In this document: positions 6,328 to 13,375 of the stretch, in pieces | How positions within the stretch are numbered: position 1 is the first letter of the stretch | How the letters are laid out: the number at the start of each line of letters is the position of its first letter | Assembly: GCA_900770195.1 (NCBI GenBank) | Contig: CAAGJI010000066.1 | Location: 1 to 13,460 of the forward strand | Direction of reading: 5' to 3' | Length of the DNA stretch: 13,460 nucleotides | Origin: Oscillospiraceae bacterium | Lineage (GTDB): Bacteria > Bacillota > Clostridia > Oscillospirales > Ruminococcaceae | Translations under genes and position numbers: made by a program | The notes under the pieces: model-generated | What the model was told of the DNA's origin: nothing | Seen by the model: only the letters and a program-made list of their open reading frames with translations | The model's database searches: none

Positions 6328-6920
6328 GTGTGTAATACGTTTTCAGAATTGATATTAAAAAGGAATATAAGCCTGAAAATAATTAAAAAGAAATATCGGA
6401 TTTCACTATGAGTAGTTGAAATCCGATATTTTAAATTAAAAACTAATATAAATTTGCGAGGGACAATCAAAATATGCATTTTATAGAGATACGAAAATTT
6501 ATACATTGGAGAAAATATAAAAAATGAAAATAAGCGAAAAGTCATTTTTCTTGTCATTTCAATTTCTTTATTAACATTATATTGATGAAACATGTTAATT
6601 GTTTCCGAACATTTCTTTGCTAACATATTATTTTCATCCACATAATACAGAAAATCTTCATTTTCAACAGTAGCTATTCTAATAAAAGATCTGATTTCGT
6701 CTGAAGGTTCTCCAAAATTCACACCTTCATTTGAAACTTTCACTGCTGCAATTACTTCTAATGTTAAACCCGCTTCACGATCATAATAACCATAAGTAAG
6801 CAAACCATTTGCTTCATCGACATCTGGAAAATCAGCTATTGCTGACTTTGTATTTTCTGTTATTGGTAAAATACAAAAATTATGATAAAATGCTCTAAAT
6901 CCTGTTTCTTTAAAGTTCAT
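6321..6920 (-). CDS. Unrecognised protein; C-terminal third doubtful
   Basis: I do not recognise a family. The start is well supported: AGGAGGAAATTCAA precedes the ATG at 6920. Residues 1 to about 122 look like a soluble globular protein (ITENTKSAIADFPDVDEANG, then LLTYGYYDREAGLTLEVIAA, and later FLYYVDENNMLAKKCSETIN). From about residue 125 the composition changes to Phe, Ile, Tyr and Lys-rich sequence (RLFSFFIFSPMYKFSYLYK) and the frame runs straight through the 15-bp terminator hairpin (6391-6431) and the plus-strand promoter (6299-6327). A natural gene would be expected to stop before its terminator, so a frameshift near 6540-6560 or C-terminal decay is likely, leaving about 120-125 authentic residues. 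It is convergent with the SCP2 operon and has its own promoter region upstream. Confidence 0.55.
   Translation of the reverse strand: MNFKETGFRAFYHNFCILPITENTKSAIADFPDVDEANGLLTYGYYDREAGLTLEVIAAVKVSNEGVNFGEPSDEIRSFIRIATVENEDFLYYVDENNMLAKKCSETINMFHQYNVNKEIEMTRKMTFRLFSFFIFSPMYKFSYLYKMHILIVPRKFILVFNLKYRISTTHSEIRYFFLIIFRLIFLFNINSENVLHTL
6391..6431. terminator. Strong hairpin, probably a bidirectional terminator
   Basis: AAATATCGGATTTCA (6391-6405) and TGAAATCCGATATTT (6417-6431) pair perfectly over 15 bp around an 11-nt loop. On the minus strand it is followed by CTTTTTAATTATTTT, a good U-tract; on the plus strand only TTTAAATT follows. It separates the plus-strand SCP2 operon from the convergent minus-strand gene. 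No stronger terminator lies after the SCP2 stop, so it may end that operon too. Confidence 0.7.
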
Positions 6921-7102
6921 TTGAATTTCCTCCTAATCTAAAATTCTCTTACAAAAATTTTGGTGTTTTTTAATTTGCTGTCGTTTTTAATTTATTTATA
7001 ATCCTGCATATTTTTGTCACTATAAAATTTCTATAGTTATTATATCAAATCAGATGTTCAAAAACTTTTATATCTGAATGGTTTTTTATTTGTTGCAAAT
7101 TT

Positions 7103-7132
7103 ATTATATCATAATATAATAATAAAAATCAA
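7103..7132 (-). promoter_or_regulatory. Possible promoter of the unrecognised minus-strand gene
   Basis: On the minus strand TTGATT (7127-7132), 18 bp, TATAAT (7103-7108). A second TATAAT with the extended -10 TG motif lies at 7039-7044 on the same strand. Either could serve the gene starting at 6920. The stretch is very AT-rich, so chance matches are likely. Confidence 0.4.
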
Positions 7133-7182
7133 GTAATTTGAGTTGAATATGTGGTCTGAATTGTCAGATTATTTGCAATATT

Positions 7183-7211
7183 TTGTTAAATTGTTATAGT
7201 TTGACTAAAAT
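7183..7211 (+). promoter_or_regulatory. Possible promoter of the structured RNA at 7218
   Basis: TTGTTA (7183-7188), a 17-bp spacer and TAAAAT (7206-7211). The predicted start near 7218 falls just before the first stem of the candidate RNA. Both boxes deviate from consensus by two or one bases. Confidence 0.4.
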
Positions 7212-7217
7212 ATAAAA

Positions 7218-7287
7218 ATACTCCTTGTGAAGGTGTCATAAAGTGACAGAAGGATAGTTGCCAGCACAGCTGACAACTTAATTTTTC
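7218..7287 (+). ncRNA. Candidate structured small RNA with its own terminator
   Basis: In a gene-free stretch of about 445 bp (6921-7365) three paired elements follow one another. TCCTT (7222-7226) pairs with AAGGA (7250-7254). Inside it TGTCA (7234-7238) pairs with TGACA (7244-7248) around TAAAG, leaving a 7-nt bulge on the 5' side and one G on the 3' side. Then AGTTGCCAGC (7256-7265) pairs with GCTGACAACT (7269-7278) with one mismatch and is followed by TTAATTTTT, a terminator shape. A promoter-like pair of boxes lies upstream at 7183-7211, and the next gene has its own promoter after the terminator. I recognise no known RNA family. It may be a small RNA or an attenuator-like leader. Confidence 0.4.
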
Positions 7288-7293
7288 AGATTC

Positions 7294-7322
7294 TTGACCA
7301 AAAAAGTGAAATATGCTATAAT
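7294..7322 (+). promoter_or_regulatory. Sigma-A promoter of the XRE-type regulator gene
   Basis: TTGACC (7294-7299), a 17-bp spacer and TATAAT (7317-7322), leading to AAAAAGGAGA about 10 bp before the ATG at 7366. The predicted leader is short, about 35 nt. Confidence 0.8.
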
Positions 7323-7365
7323 AAATGTGCAGTTAATTTTCACATTAAAAAGGAGATAAAATATT

Positions 7366-7740
7366 ATGAAATTTGGAGATAAACTCAAAAAATTAAGGCT
7401 TTCAAAAGATATTTCGCAGCAAAAAGCTGCTGATGCAATAGGTGTTACACGAAGAACATATATAACTTATGAATGTGAAGGAAGATACCCACGCAACAGA
7501 GAAATGTACGCTAAACTTGCTGATTTTTTTAATGTTGATGTGAATTATCTTCTTATTGAAGAAGATGAAAGTGATTTTGAAATTTCCGAAAAAAATTCTT
7601 TATCTTATTCGGAAAAAGCAAAAAAAATAGCTGAAAATCTTGCTTTTTTATTTAAAAGTGGAAATTTATCCGAAAAAGAAAAAGATACAATTCTTTTTTC
7701 ACTTCAAAAAGCTTATTTTGAAAGTAAAAAATATTTTTAA
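7366..7740 (+). CDS. XRE-family (Cro/CI-type) helix-turn-helix regulator
   Basis: A 124-residue DNA-binding protein. Residues 1-62 are an HTH_3 domain: FGDKLKKLRLSKDISQQKAA, then DAIGVTRRTYITYECEGRYP and LADFFNVDVNYLLIEED. The recognition helix would be around TRRTYITYE. The C-terminal half (about 70-124) is charged and helical (YSEKAKKIAENLAFLFK, LSEKEKDTILFSLQKAYFE) and may dimerise or bind a partner. It is a single-gene transcription unit with its own promoter and a strong terminator, so its target is not clear from context. Such proteins serve as phage-type repressors, antitoxins or stress regulators; no partner toxin gene is adjacent. Confidence 0.9.
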   Translation: MKFGDKLKKLRLSKDISQQKAADAIGVTRRTYITYECEGRYPRNREMYAKLADFFNVDVNYLLIEEDESDFEISEKNSLSYSEKAKKIAENLAFLFKSGNLSEKEKDTILFSLQKAYFESKKYF

Positions 7741-7742
7741 CA

Positions 7743-7779
7743 AAAAACAGCCTGAAATAAGAAAAATCAGGCTGTTTTT
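7743..7779. terminator. Bidirectional terminator between the XRE and ABC genes
   Basis: AAAAACAGCCTGA (7743-7755) and TCAGGCTGTTTTT (7767-7779) pair perfectly over 13 bp with an 11-nt loop. A-runs on one side and T-runs on the other serve both convergent genes, the XRE gene ending at 7740 and the ABC ATPase gene ending at 7793. Confidence 0.9.
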
Positions 7780-7792
7780 ATATATTTTTGTA

Positions 7793-8530
7793 TTACATAA
7801 CTTTTGAAAGAAATTCTTTAAGTCTTGGGTGTTTTGGAGAATTAAAAACTTTTTCAGGTGTGTCATCTTCTGCAACAACGCCTTTGTCAAAGAAAATAAC
7901 ACGGCTTGCAACTTCTCTTGCAAATCCCATTTCATGGGTAACACATACCATTGTTATACCCGTCTCAGCAAGTTCCTTCATAACATCAAGGACCTCCCCT
8001 ACCATTTCAGGGTCAAGTGCTGAAGTAGGTTCATCAAAAAGAATTATTTCAGGTTCCATTGCAAGTGCCCTGCATATTGCAACTCTCTGCTTCTGACCGC
8101 CTGAAAGCTGGTCAGGGTAATCTTTTGCCTTGTCTTCAAGACCGACTCTTTTAAGGAGTTCCATTGCCTTTTTTTCAGCATTTTCTTTGCTTATTTTCTT
8201 CAGTTTTATCGGTGCAATTGTTAAATTATCCAAAATTGAAAGATGTGGGAATAAATTAAAATGCTGAAATACCATCATCATTTTCTGTCTTTGAACATCT
8301 ATATTTGTTTTTGGTGCTGTTATTTCAGTATCATCAAGGAAAATTTTTCCGCCTGTAGGTTTTTCAAGAAGATTAAGACAGCGTAAAAATGTTGATTTTC
8401 CACAACCCGAAGGGCCTAATATAACAACAACTTCACCTTTTCTTATATCAAGATTTATTCCGTCCAAAACAACAAGTTCGCCGAAGGATTTTTTTAAATC
8501 TTCAACATGAATTATAACATCATTTGTCAT
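7793..8530 (-). CDS. Polar amino-acid ABC transporter, ATP-binding protein (GlnQ/HisP type)
   Basis: The 245-residue ATPase would power import of a polar amino acid through the permease encoded upstream. It has Walker A GPSGCGKST (39-47), the Q-loop in VFQHFNLF (87-94), signature LSGGQ (142-146), Walker B IILFDEPT with Glu167, the D-loop SALDPE and the switch His199 in VTHEMGF. Length and motifs fit the PAAT subfamily. Its ATG at 8530 overlaps the last codons of the binding-protein/permease gene by 11 bp, and a GGAG lies about 12 bp before it, which indicates translational coupling. The two genes together make a complete importer. The amino acid transported cannot be read from the ATPase. Confidence 0.96.
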   Translation of the reverse strand: MTNDVIIHVEDLKKSFGELVVLDGINLDIRKGEVVVILGPSGCGKSTFLRCLNLLEKPTGGKIFLDDTEITAPKTNIDVQRQKMMMVFQHFNLFPHLSILDNLTIAPIKLKKISKENAEKKAMELLKRVGLEDKAKDYPDQLSGGQKQRVAICRALAMEPEIILFDEPTSALDPEMVGEVLDVMKELAETGITMVCVTHEMGFAREVASRVIFFDKGVVAEDDTPEKVFNSPKHPRLKEFLSKVM

Positions 8531-10025
8531 TTTTCTTCAATCTCCTTTCAAGTCGTCCAACAAGCATACTAAGGAACATAACAAGTGCAAGATAGATAAG
8601 TGCAACCGCTATAAGAGGCATAAACGCATCATATGTTCGGCTTCTTATAAGGTCACCGCCTCTTGTGAGGTCAAGTATTCCTATGTAGCCTGAAATTGAT
8701 GTTTCTTTAAGTAAAACGATAAATTCATTGCCAAGTGCAGGAAGAATATTTTTAACAGCCTGCGGAAGAATGAAATACCACAATGTTTTTGAATAATTAA
8801 ATCCAAGGCTTCTGCCTGCTTCAAGCTGTCCTTTGTCGATTGAATAAAGTCCTGAACGAACTATTTCCGCAATATATGCTGATGAATTAAGACCAAAAGC
8901 AACTATTGCAACAAAAACAGCATTTATATTTACACTTGCAAAAACAACATAATAAATAATAAGAAGCTGTATCATTGTCGGTGTTCCTCGTATTATTGTT
9001 ATATAGGCTTTGCATATCCAGTTTAATATTTTTAATTTTCCTGTTGTATCACATGAAAATCTTATTATTGCAAGTAAAAATCCGAATACAACACCTATTA
9101 AAACGGCAAAGAAAGCAATTTTCAATGTATTTAACAAACCATCAACGATAAATTTCCATCTGCTGTCTTTTATAAAGTTGTTTTCAAACTTTTCTTTTGA
9201 AATAAATCCGCCTGATGAACCGCCGTCTTTTTTAACAATAATAACCTGTGTAGCAGTCGTATAAGGGTCTGAGAAGTTTACATTTTTAAGTCTGTCTTCT
9301 GTTACTGTCATACCTGCAACGCCTATATCTGCCTTACCTGACTGTACAGCGGTTATAATTGAATCAAATTCAATATCCTGTATTTCAAGCTTCATTCCAA
9401 GCTTGTCGCAAAGTGCCGTTGCCATATCAACATCTATTCCGATTATTTCGCCGCTTTTTCTGTACTCATATGGTTCAAACTGTGCATTTGTCGCCATAGT
9501 CAAAGTGCCGTTGCTTCTGTCAGTTCCTTCAGGTGAAACATATGGTGTTTCACCTGCGTTATCACCAATATAATTTGATATTATATTGTTAAGTGTTCCA
9601 TCTTCTTTTAATTCCGCCAAAGCTTTATTTACCTTGTCAAGAAGTTCTGTATTTTCTTTTGCTATACATATCGCATAATCTTCTTTTACAAATTCCTGCG
9701 GAAGAATTTTAAGGTCGCTGTTTACTGAAACAAATTTTTTCGCAGGTTCATTGTCTATTATAACACAGTCAACTTTTCCCTGTTTAAGTGCCATTACAGC
9801 GTCCGCACCCTTGTTATACTGCTTTATGACAGAACCTTCTTCCTCATAGTCACTTGCATAAATATCGCCTGTCGTGCCAAGCTGCGTGCCTATGACTGCA
9901 CCAGGCAGATCATCTACTGATTTTATTATTTTTGATTCAGATGCCTTTTTTCCGCAGCTGCACATAGACAAAAGCATAACTGCAAGAACTACAAAAACAA
10001 CTGAAATTTTCAGATATTTCTTCAC
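8520..10025 (-). CDS. Fused substrate-binding protein and permease of a polar amino-acid ABC transporter
   Basis: A 501-residue fusion. Residues 1-24 are a lipoprotein-type signal (VLAVMLLSMCSCGKK), so the binding part would be tethered outside the membrane. Residues about 38-155 match lobe 2 of an SBP_bac_3 protein (IKSVDDLPGAVIGTQLGTTG ... KADAVMALKQGKVDCVII-like pattern ... NKALAELKEDGT). Residues about 173-270 match lobe 1 (TMATNAQFEPYEY, GIDVDMATAL, DIEFDSIITAVQSGKADIG, VTEDRLKNVNFSDPY). The lobes are thus in the reverse of the usual order. From about 290 onward is a HisM/GlnP permease with several membrane helices, the RGTPTMIQLL segment and the EAGRSLGF ATPase-contact loop. The start is GTG at 10025, 8-9 bp after AAAGGAGA. 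Confidence 0.93.
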   Translation of the reverse strand: MKKYLKISVVFVVLAVMLLSMCSCGKKASESKIIKSVDDLPGAVIGTQLGTTGDIYASDYEEEGSVIKQYNKGADAVMALKQGKVDCVIIDNEPAKKFVSVNSDLKILPQEFVKEDYAICIAKENTELLDKVNKALAELKEDGTLNNIISNYIGDNAGETPYVSPEGTDRSNGTLTMATNAQFEPYEYRKSGEIIGIDVDMATALCDKLGMKLEIQDIEFDSIITAVQSGKADIGVAGMTVTEDRLKNVNFSDPYTTATQVIIVKKDGGSSGGFISKEKFENNFIKDSRWKFIVDGLLNTLKIAFFAVLIGVVFGFLLAIIRFSCDTTGKLKILNWICKAYITIIRGTPTMIQLLIIYYVVFASVNINAVFVAIVAFGLNSSAYIAEIVRSGLYSIDKGQLEAGRSLGFNYSKTLWYFILPQAVKNILPALGNEFIVLLKETSISGYIGILDLTRGGDLIRSRTYDAFMPLIAVALIYLALVMFLSMLVGRLERRLKKNDK

Positions 10026-10047
10026 TGTTTTTCTCCTTTGTAAAATA

Positions 10048-10077
10048 ATTATAATATCCTGAAAAAAGTCAAGCCAA
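10048..10077 (-). promoter_or_regulatory. Possible promoter of the amino-acid ABC operon
   Basis: On the minus strand TTGGCT (10072-10077), 18 bp, TATAAT (10048-10053), about 23 bp before the GTG start. It is embedded in the terminator of the preceding purine operon, so the stem bases double as the -35 region. Confidence 0.4.
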
Positions 10078-10090
10078 AGCCTGACTTTTT
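10063..10090 (-). terminator. Terminator of the hpt-permease operon
   Basis: AAAAAGTCAAGC (10063-10074) and GCCTGACTTTTT (10079-10090) form a 12-bp stem with one mismatch around CAAA, followed on the minus strand by a T-rich tail. It lies 26 bp after the purine permease stop. Confidence 0.75.
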
Positions 10091-10115
10091 GTTTATTAAT
10101 TCAGTTTTTCCTGTA

Positions 10116-11474
10116 TTAAAGGAAGATATATTTTAAGATAAACAATACCGCCAAAACATACATTATAGGCTTGATTTCTTTTCTCTTTCCACATACAAGA
10201 TTGATTACAACATATGATATTACACCTATTGAAATACCTTCTGAAATGCTGTAGAAAAGAGGCATTGCAATTATACAGAGATATGCAGGTATTACTGATG
10301 TATAATTTTTGCTGTCGAATTTAAGCTGTGTTACGTTGCTGAACATAAGGAAGCCTACCATAATAAGGGCGGGTGCTGTTGCAAATGATGGAATTGCAAC
10401 AAAAATAGGTGCAAAAAACATTGATATAAGGAATAAAACAGCTGTTGTTAATGATGTTAAACCTGTTCTGCCTCCTGATGCCACACCTGCTGATGATTCA
10501 ACAAATGTTGTTGTTGTAGATGTGCCAAGAACCGCACCTGCTGATGTTGCTATTGCGTCTGAAAGAAGTGCAGGTTTAATTCCCGGAAGTCTGCCGTTTT
10601 TGTCAAGCATATTTGCTTTTGTGCTGACACCTATAAGTGTTCCAAGTGTATCAAAAAGGTCAACAAAAAGGAATGAGAATACAACAACTACAAAATTGAA
10701 AATTCCAACATTGCTGAAATCTGCTTTGAAACACTGTCCGAAAGTTTCGCCGAGTTTTGTAAAGTCTGTCATTGCAAACTGTGGAAAAAGTGAAAAACAT
10801 GATTCGTTATCAGGTACATATAATCCGACAATCTGACATATTATTCCTAGAAGCCAAGTTCCGACTATTCCGATTAACATTGAACCTTTTACATTTTTTA
10901 TGTAAAGTATGCAGACACCAATAAGTCCTATAAGTGCAAGTAATGCAGATATTCCTGATGTATGGAAATTTTCTCTGAAGTTGACAATTGAAACAAGCGT
11001 TGAAGAGTCAACCGAAAGACCTGCATTCTGAAGTCCTATAAAGGCAATAAACAAACCTATTCCGACTGAAACAGCGTGTTTAAGGGAAAGAGGTATACTG
11101 TTGAAAATTGCTTCACGAACGTTTGTAAGAGAAAGTACAATAAAAATTATACCTTCAATGAAAACTGCAAGCAATGCTACCTGCCAGGAATATCCAAGGT
11201 TTCCGCAAACTGTATATGCCATATATGCATTAAGTCCCATTCCCGCTGAAAGTGCAAACGGAAGATTTGCAGAAAATGCCATTATAGCTGTACCTAAAAA
11301 CGATGCAAGACAGGTTGCAAGAAGAACTGCCGTGCTGTCCATACCTGCTGAGGAAAGAATATTAGGGTTTACAGCAAGTATATATGCCATTGTCATAAAT
11401 GTTGTTATACCCGCCATAATTTCTGTTTTAACGTTTGTGTTATGCTGTTTTAATTTAAATATCTTTTCAATCAT
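10116..11474 (-). CDS. Purine permease, PbuG/AzgA type (NCS2-like)
   Basis: A multi-pass membrane protein of 452 residues importing purine bases, probably hypoxanthine, guanine or adenine, with protons. Family marks are TEIMAGITTFMTMAYILAVN and NPNILSSAGMD near the N-terminus, NLPFALSAGMGLNAYMAY in the first substrate-binding region, FVDLFDTLGTLIGV in TM8, and FVESSAGVASGGRTG in TM10 with the Glu expected to contact substrate. The ATG at 11474 (MIEKIFKLK) is chosen over an in-frame GTG 15 bp upstream because AGGTG lies 7 bp before the ATG and the GTG would overlap the hpt stop. It is 11 bp after hpt, so uptake and conversion of the base are co-expressed. Confidence 0.93.
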   Translation of the reverse strand: MIEKIFKLKQHNTNVKTEIMAGITTFMTMAYILAVNPNILSSAGMDSTAVLLATCLASFLGTAIMAFSANLPFALSAGMGLNAYMAYTVCGNLGYSWQVALLAVFIEGIIFIVLSLTNVREAIFNSIPLSLKHAVSVGIGLFIAFIGLQNAGLSVDSSTLVSIVNFRENFHTSGISALLALIGLIGVCILYIKNVKGSMLIGIVGTWLLGIICQIVGLYVPDNESCFSLFPQFAMTDFTKLGETFGQCFKADFSNVGIFNFVVVVFSFLFVDLFDTLGTLIGVSTKANMLDKNGRLPGIKPALLSDAIATSAGAVLGTSTTTTFVESSAGVASGGRTGLTSLTTAVLFLISMFFAPIFVAIPSFATAPALIMVGFLMFSNVTQLKFDSKNYTSVIPAYLCIIAMPLFYSISEGISIGVISYVVINLVCGKRKEIKPIMYVLAVLFILKYIFL

Positions 11475-11485
11475 TTCAAGGCACC

Positions 11486-12034
11486 TCACTCACAGTATTC
11501 CGCAACATACGGAAGATTTCTGTAAAATTCTCCATAATCGAGTCCGTAACCAATAACAAAATGGTCAGGGATTGTAAAAAGTGCCTTATCTGCTTTCATA
11601 TCAACAAGTCGTCTTTCAGGCTTGTCAAGAAGTGTTATAACTCTGAGTGAAAGCGGATTTCTTGATTTTAAAAGCTTCACAACGTCTTTTAAAGTTCTTC
11701 CTGTGTCAATTATATCTTCAATTATTATGACATGATACTTGCTTATATCTTGTTGCAGGTCCATTGTTATTCTTACAATTCCCGATGATTGTGTACTTTC
11801 ATAGTAGCTTTTTGCTACCATAAAACCTATTTCACAAGGAACGGTCGCTGCCCTTGCAACGTCCGCAAGGAATACAAATGAACCCTTTAAAATACTTACA
11901 AGAAGTATAGGTTTTCCGTCATATAAACTGTCGATATACTCTCCTGTTTCAGCGATTGCTTTTTTTATTTCTTCTTCGGAAATAAGCACCCGCTTAATGT
12001 GACTTTGGTAATTTTGAATATTGCTAAATTCCAT
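11486..12034 (-). CDS. hpt: Hypoxanthine phosphoribosyltransferase
   Basis: A cytosolic purine-salvage enzyme that joins hypoxanthine or guanine to PRPP, giving IMP or GMP. The PRPP-binding motif VIIIEDIIDTGRTL is at about 102-115, the pyrophosphate loop is in SILKGSF, the mobile loop in KSYYESTQSSG, and the purine-binding end in HFVIGYGLDYGEFYRNLPYV. At 182 residues it has the normal length. The start at 12034 is preferred to an ATG four codons upstream: GGAGGAG sits 3-5 bp before it, while the upstream ATG has no ribosome binding site and overlaps that site. It is the first gene of a two-gene operon with the purine permease. No purine riboswitch is seen in the short leader. Confidence 0.95.
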   Translation of the reverse strand: MEFSNIQNYQSHIKRVLISEEEIKKAIAETGEYIDSLYDGKPILLVSILKGSFVFLADVARAATVPCEIGFMVAKSYYESTQSSGIVRITMDLQQDISKYHVIIIEDIIDTGRTLKDVVKLLKSRNPLSLRVITLLDKPERRLVDMKADKALFTIPDHFVIGYGLDYGEFYRNLPYVAEYCE

Positions 12035-12076
12035 TTTCTCCTCCATTTTATAGTATATTTAATTTATAATATACCT

Positions 12077-12105
12077 ATTATATCACTCCGGTATTTGTTT
12101 GTCAA
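12077..12105 (-). promoter_or_regulatory. Sigma-A promoter of the hpt operon
   Basis: On the minus strand a perfect TTGACA (12100-12105), a 17-bp spacer and a perfect TATAAT (12077-12082), with the ribosome binding site about 35 bp further on. Confidence 0.85.
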
Positions 12106-12361
12106 TTAAAATATTGTTATCATTATTATAACTTTAGAGAAATTTCGAAAAAAACTGCGAAAACTTAACAAAAACTGTATTAAATTTATTTGACAAAAGA
12201 AAATTTTCTGTTGCAATGTCAGACACAATTACAATACATAAAATTTATTTATGATTTATAAAAAATTAATACAAAGACCTATCGATTTATTTCTATAAGA
12301 TATATAATTAAGGTGTGTAATTTTAAATTACAAAATATAATATTATGGGAGCGTGTTAAAA

Positions 12362-13375
12362 ATGAAGTTAAAAAAAATAATTTCAGTGGCGGTTGGTGCG
12401 GCTATGCTTTGTGCGAGTCTGCCATTCAGCAGTACGACAGTTGATTTTGTAAAGGATAATGTTATTACTGCAAATGCAGAGGATGAGATGCCATCATCTG
12501 GAAAATGTGGGGATAATGTCTATTATTCTTTGAGCGATGATGGGGTTTTGACTATTTCGGGTAGTGGGGATATGGCGAGTACCATTGTAGGTGGATACCT
12601 TTTTCCTGGTTCAATTAAATCTGTTGTTATAGAAGATGGCATAACTTCAATTGGTTCTTGTGCTTTCTATGGTTATTCAGAATTGACAAGTATATCAATA
12701 CCTAACTCTGTTAATTCCATTAGTGATGATGCTATTTTTGATTGTATAAATCTTACAAATATAACAATTCCTGATTCTGTTACATCAATTGGTGGTGGTG
12801 TGTTTTATAATTGTACAAATCTTGAAAATATTATCATTCCAGAATCTGTTACTTCAATTGGTTCTTTTACTCCTGATTGTGGGGCTACTTTTGAAGGTAC
12901 AAAATGGCTTGAAAACAAACGAAAAGAAAATCCACTGGTTGTTGTAAATAATATACTTATTGATGGTAAAACTTGCAGCGATGATGTTATTATTCCGAAT
13001 TATGTTACTTTAATTAATGAAAATGCCTTTTATGGTTGTACAAATCTTTCAAGTGTATCAATTCCTGATTCTGTTACATCAATTGGTAGTAGTGCTTTTT
13101 CTGGTTGTATAAGTCTTACAAATATAACAATTCCAAACTCTATTACTTCAATTGGTGACAATGCTTTTTGTCATTGCAGTAATCTTACAAATATAATAAT
13201 TCCTGATTCTGTTACATCAATTGGTAGTAGCGCTTTTTCTGGTTGCATAAATCTTTCAAATATATCAATTTCTAATTCTGTAACCACAATTGGTGGCGAT
13301 GCTTTTTATGATACAAAATGGCTTGAAAATAAACAAAAAGAAAATTCATTATTTATTGTAAATAATATACTATAG
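12362..13375 (+). CDS. Secreted BspA-like leucine-rich-repeat (LRR_5) protein, 3' end lost to an IS insertion
   Basis: A surface or secreted protein of the LRR_5/BspA type, often involved in binding, though the partner is unknown. A signal peptide (MKLKKIISVAVGAAMLCASL ... VITANA) ends near residue 39. Then come 23-residue repeats of the form LTNITIPDSVTSIGxxAFxGC; a 138-bp stretch at 13061 is repeated nearly exactly at 13199, two 69-bp units. A spacer TKWLENKRKENPLVVVNNIL is followed by IDGKTCSDDVIIP the first time (12900-13000). The second time (from 13313) it ends at NNIL, where the IS begins and gives the TAG stop. The protein is therefore truncated. ATG at 12362 is preferred to GTG at 12353 because GGGAG lies 9 bp before it. 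The 255 bp upstream show no clear promoter. Confidence 0.9.
   Translation: MKLKKIISVAVGAAMLCASLPFSSTTVDFVKDNVITANAEDEMPSSGKCGDNVYYSLSDDGVLTISGSGDMASTIVGGYLFPGSIKSVVIEDGITSIGSCAFYGYSELTSISIPNSVNSISDDAIFDCINLTNITIPDSVTSIGGGVFYNCTNLENIIIPESVTSIGSFTPDCGATFEGTKWLENKRKENPLVVVNNILIDGKTCSDDVIIPNYVTLINENAFYGCTNLSSVSIPDSVTSIGSSAFSGCISLTNITIPNSITSIGDNAFCHCSNLTNIIIPDSVTSIGSSAFSGCINLSNISISNSVTTIGGDAFYDTKWLENKQKENSLFIVNNIL

Noticed and set aside
10309..11556. Long plus-strand open frames opposite the purine permease
   Set aside because: They are antisense to a clear NCS2-type permease, and their composition is that expected from mirrored membrane-protein codons.
11990..12105. Purine riboswitch upstream of hpt
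   Set aside because: The leader between the promoter and the ribosome binding site is only about 35 bp, too short for the aptamer, and no conserved loop sequence is seen.
12900..13330. Regular 69-bp repeats that might suggest a CRISPR or tandem-repeat locus
   Set aside because: The repeats are in frame, encode 23-residue leucine-rich units and have no unique spacers, so they are protein repeats.
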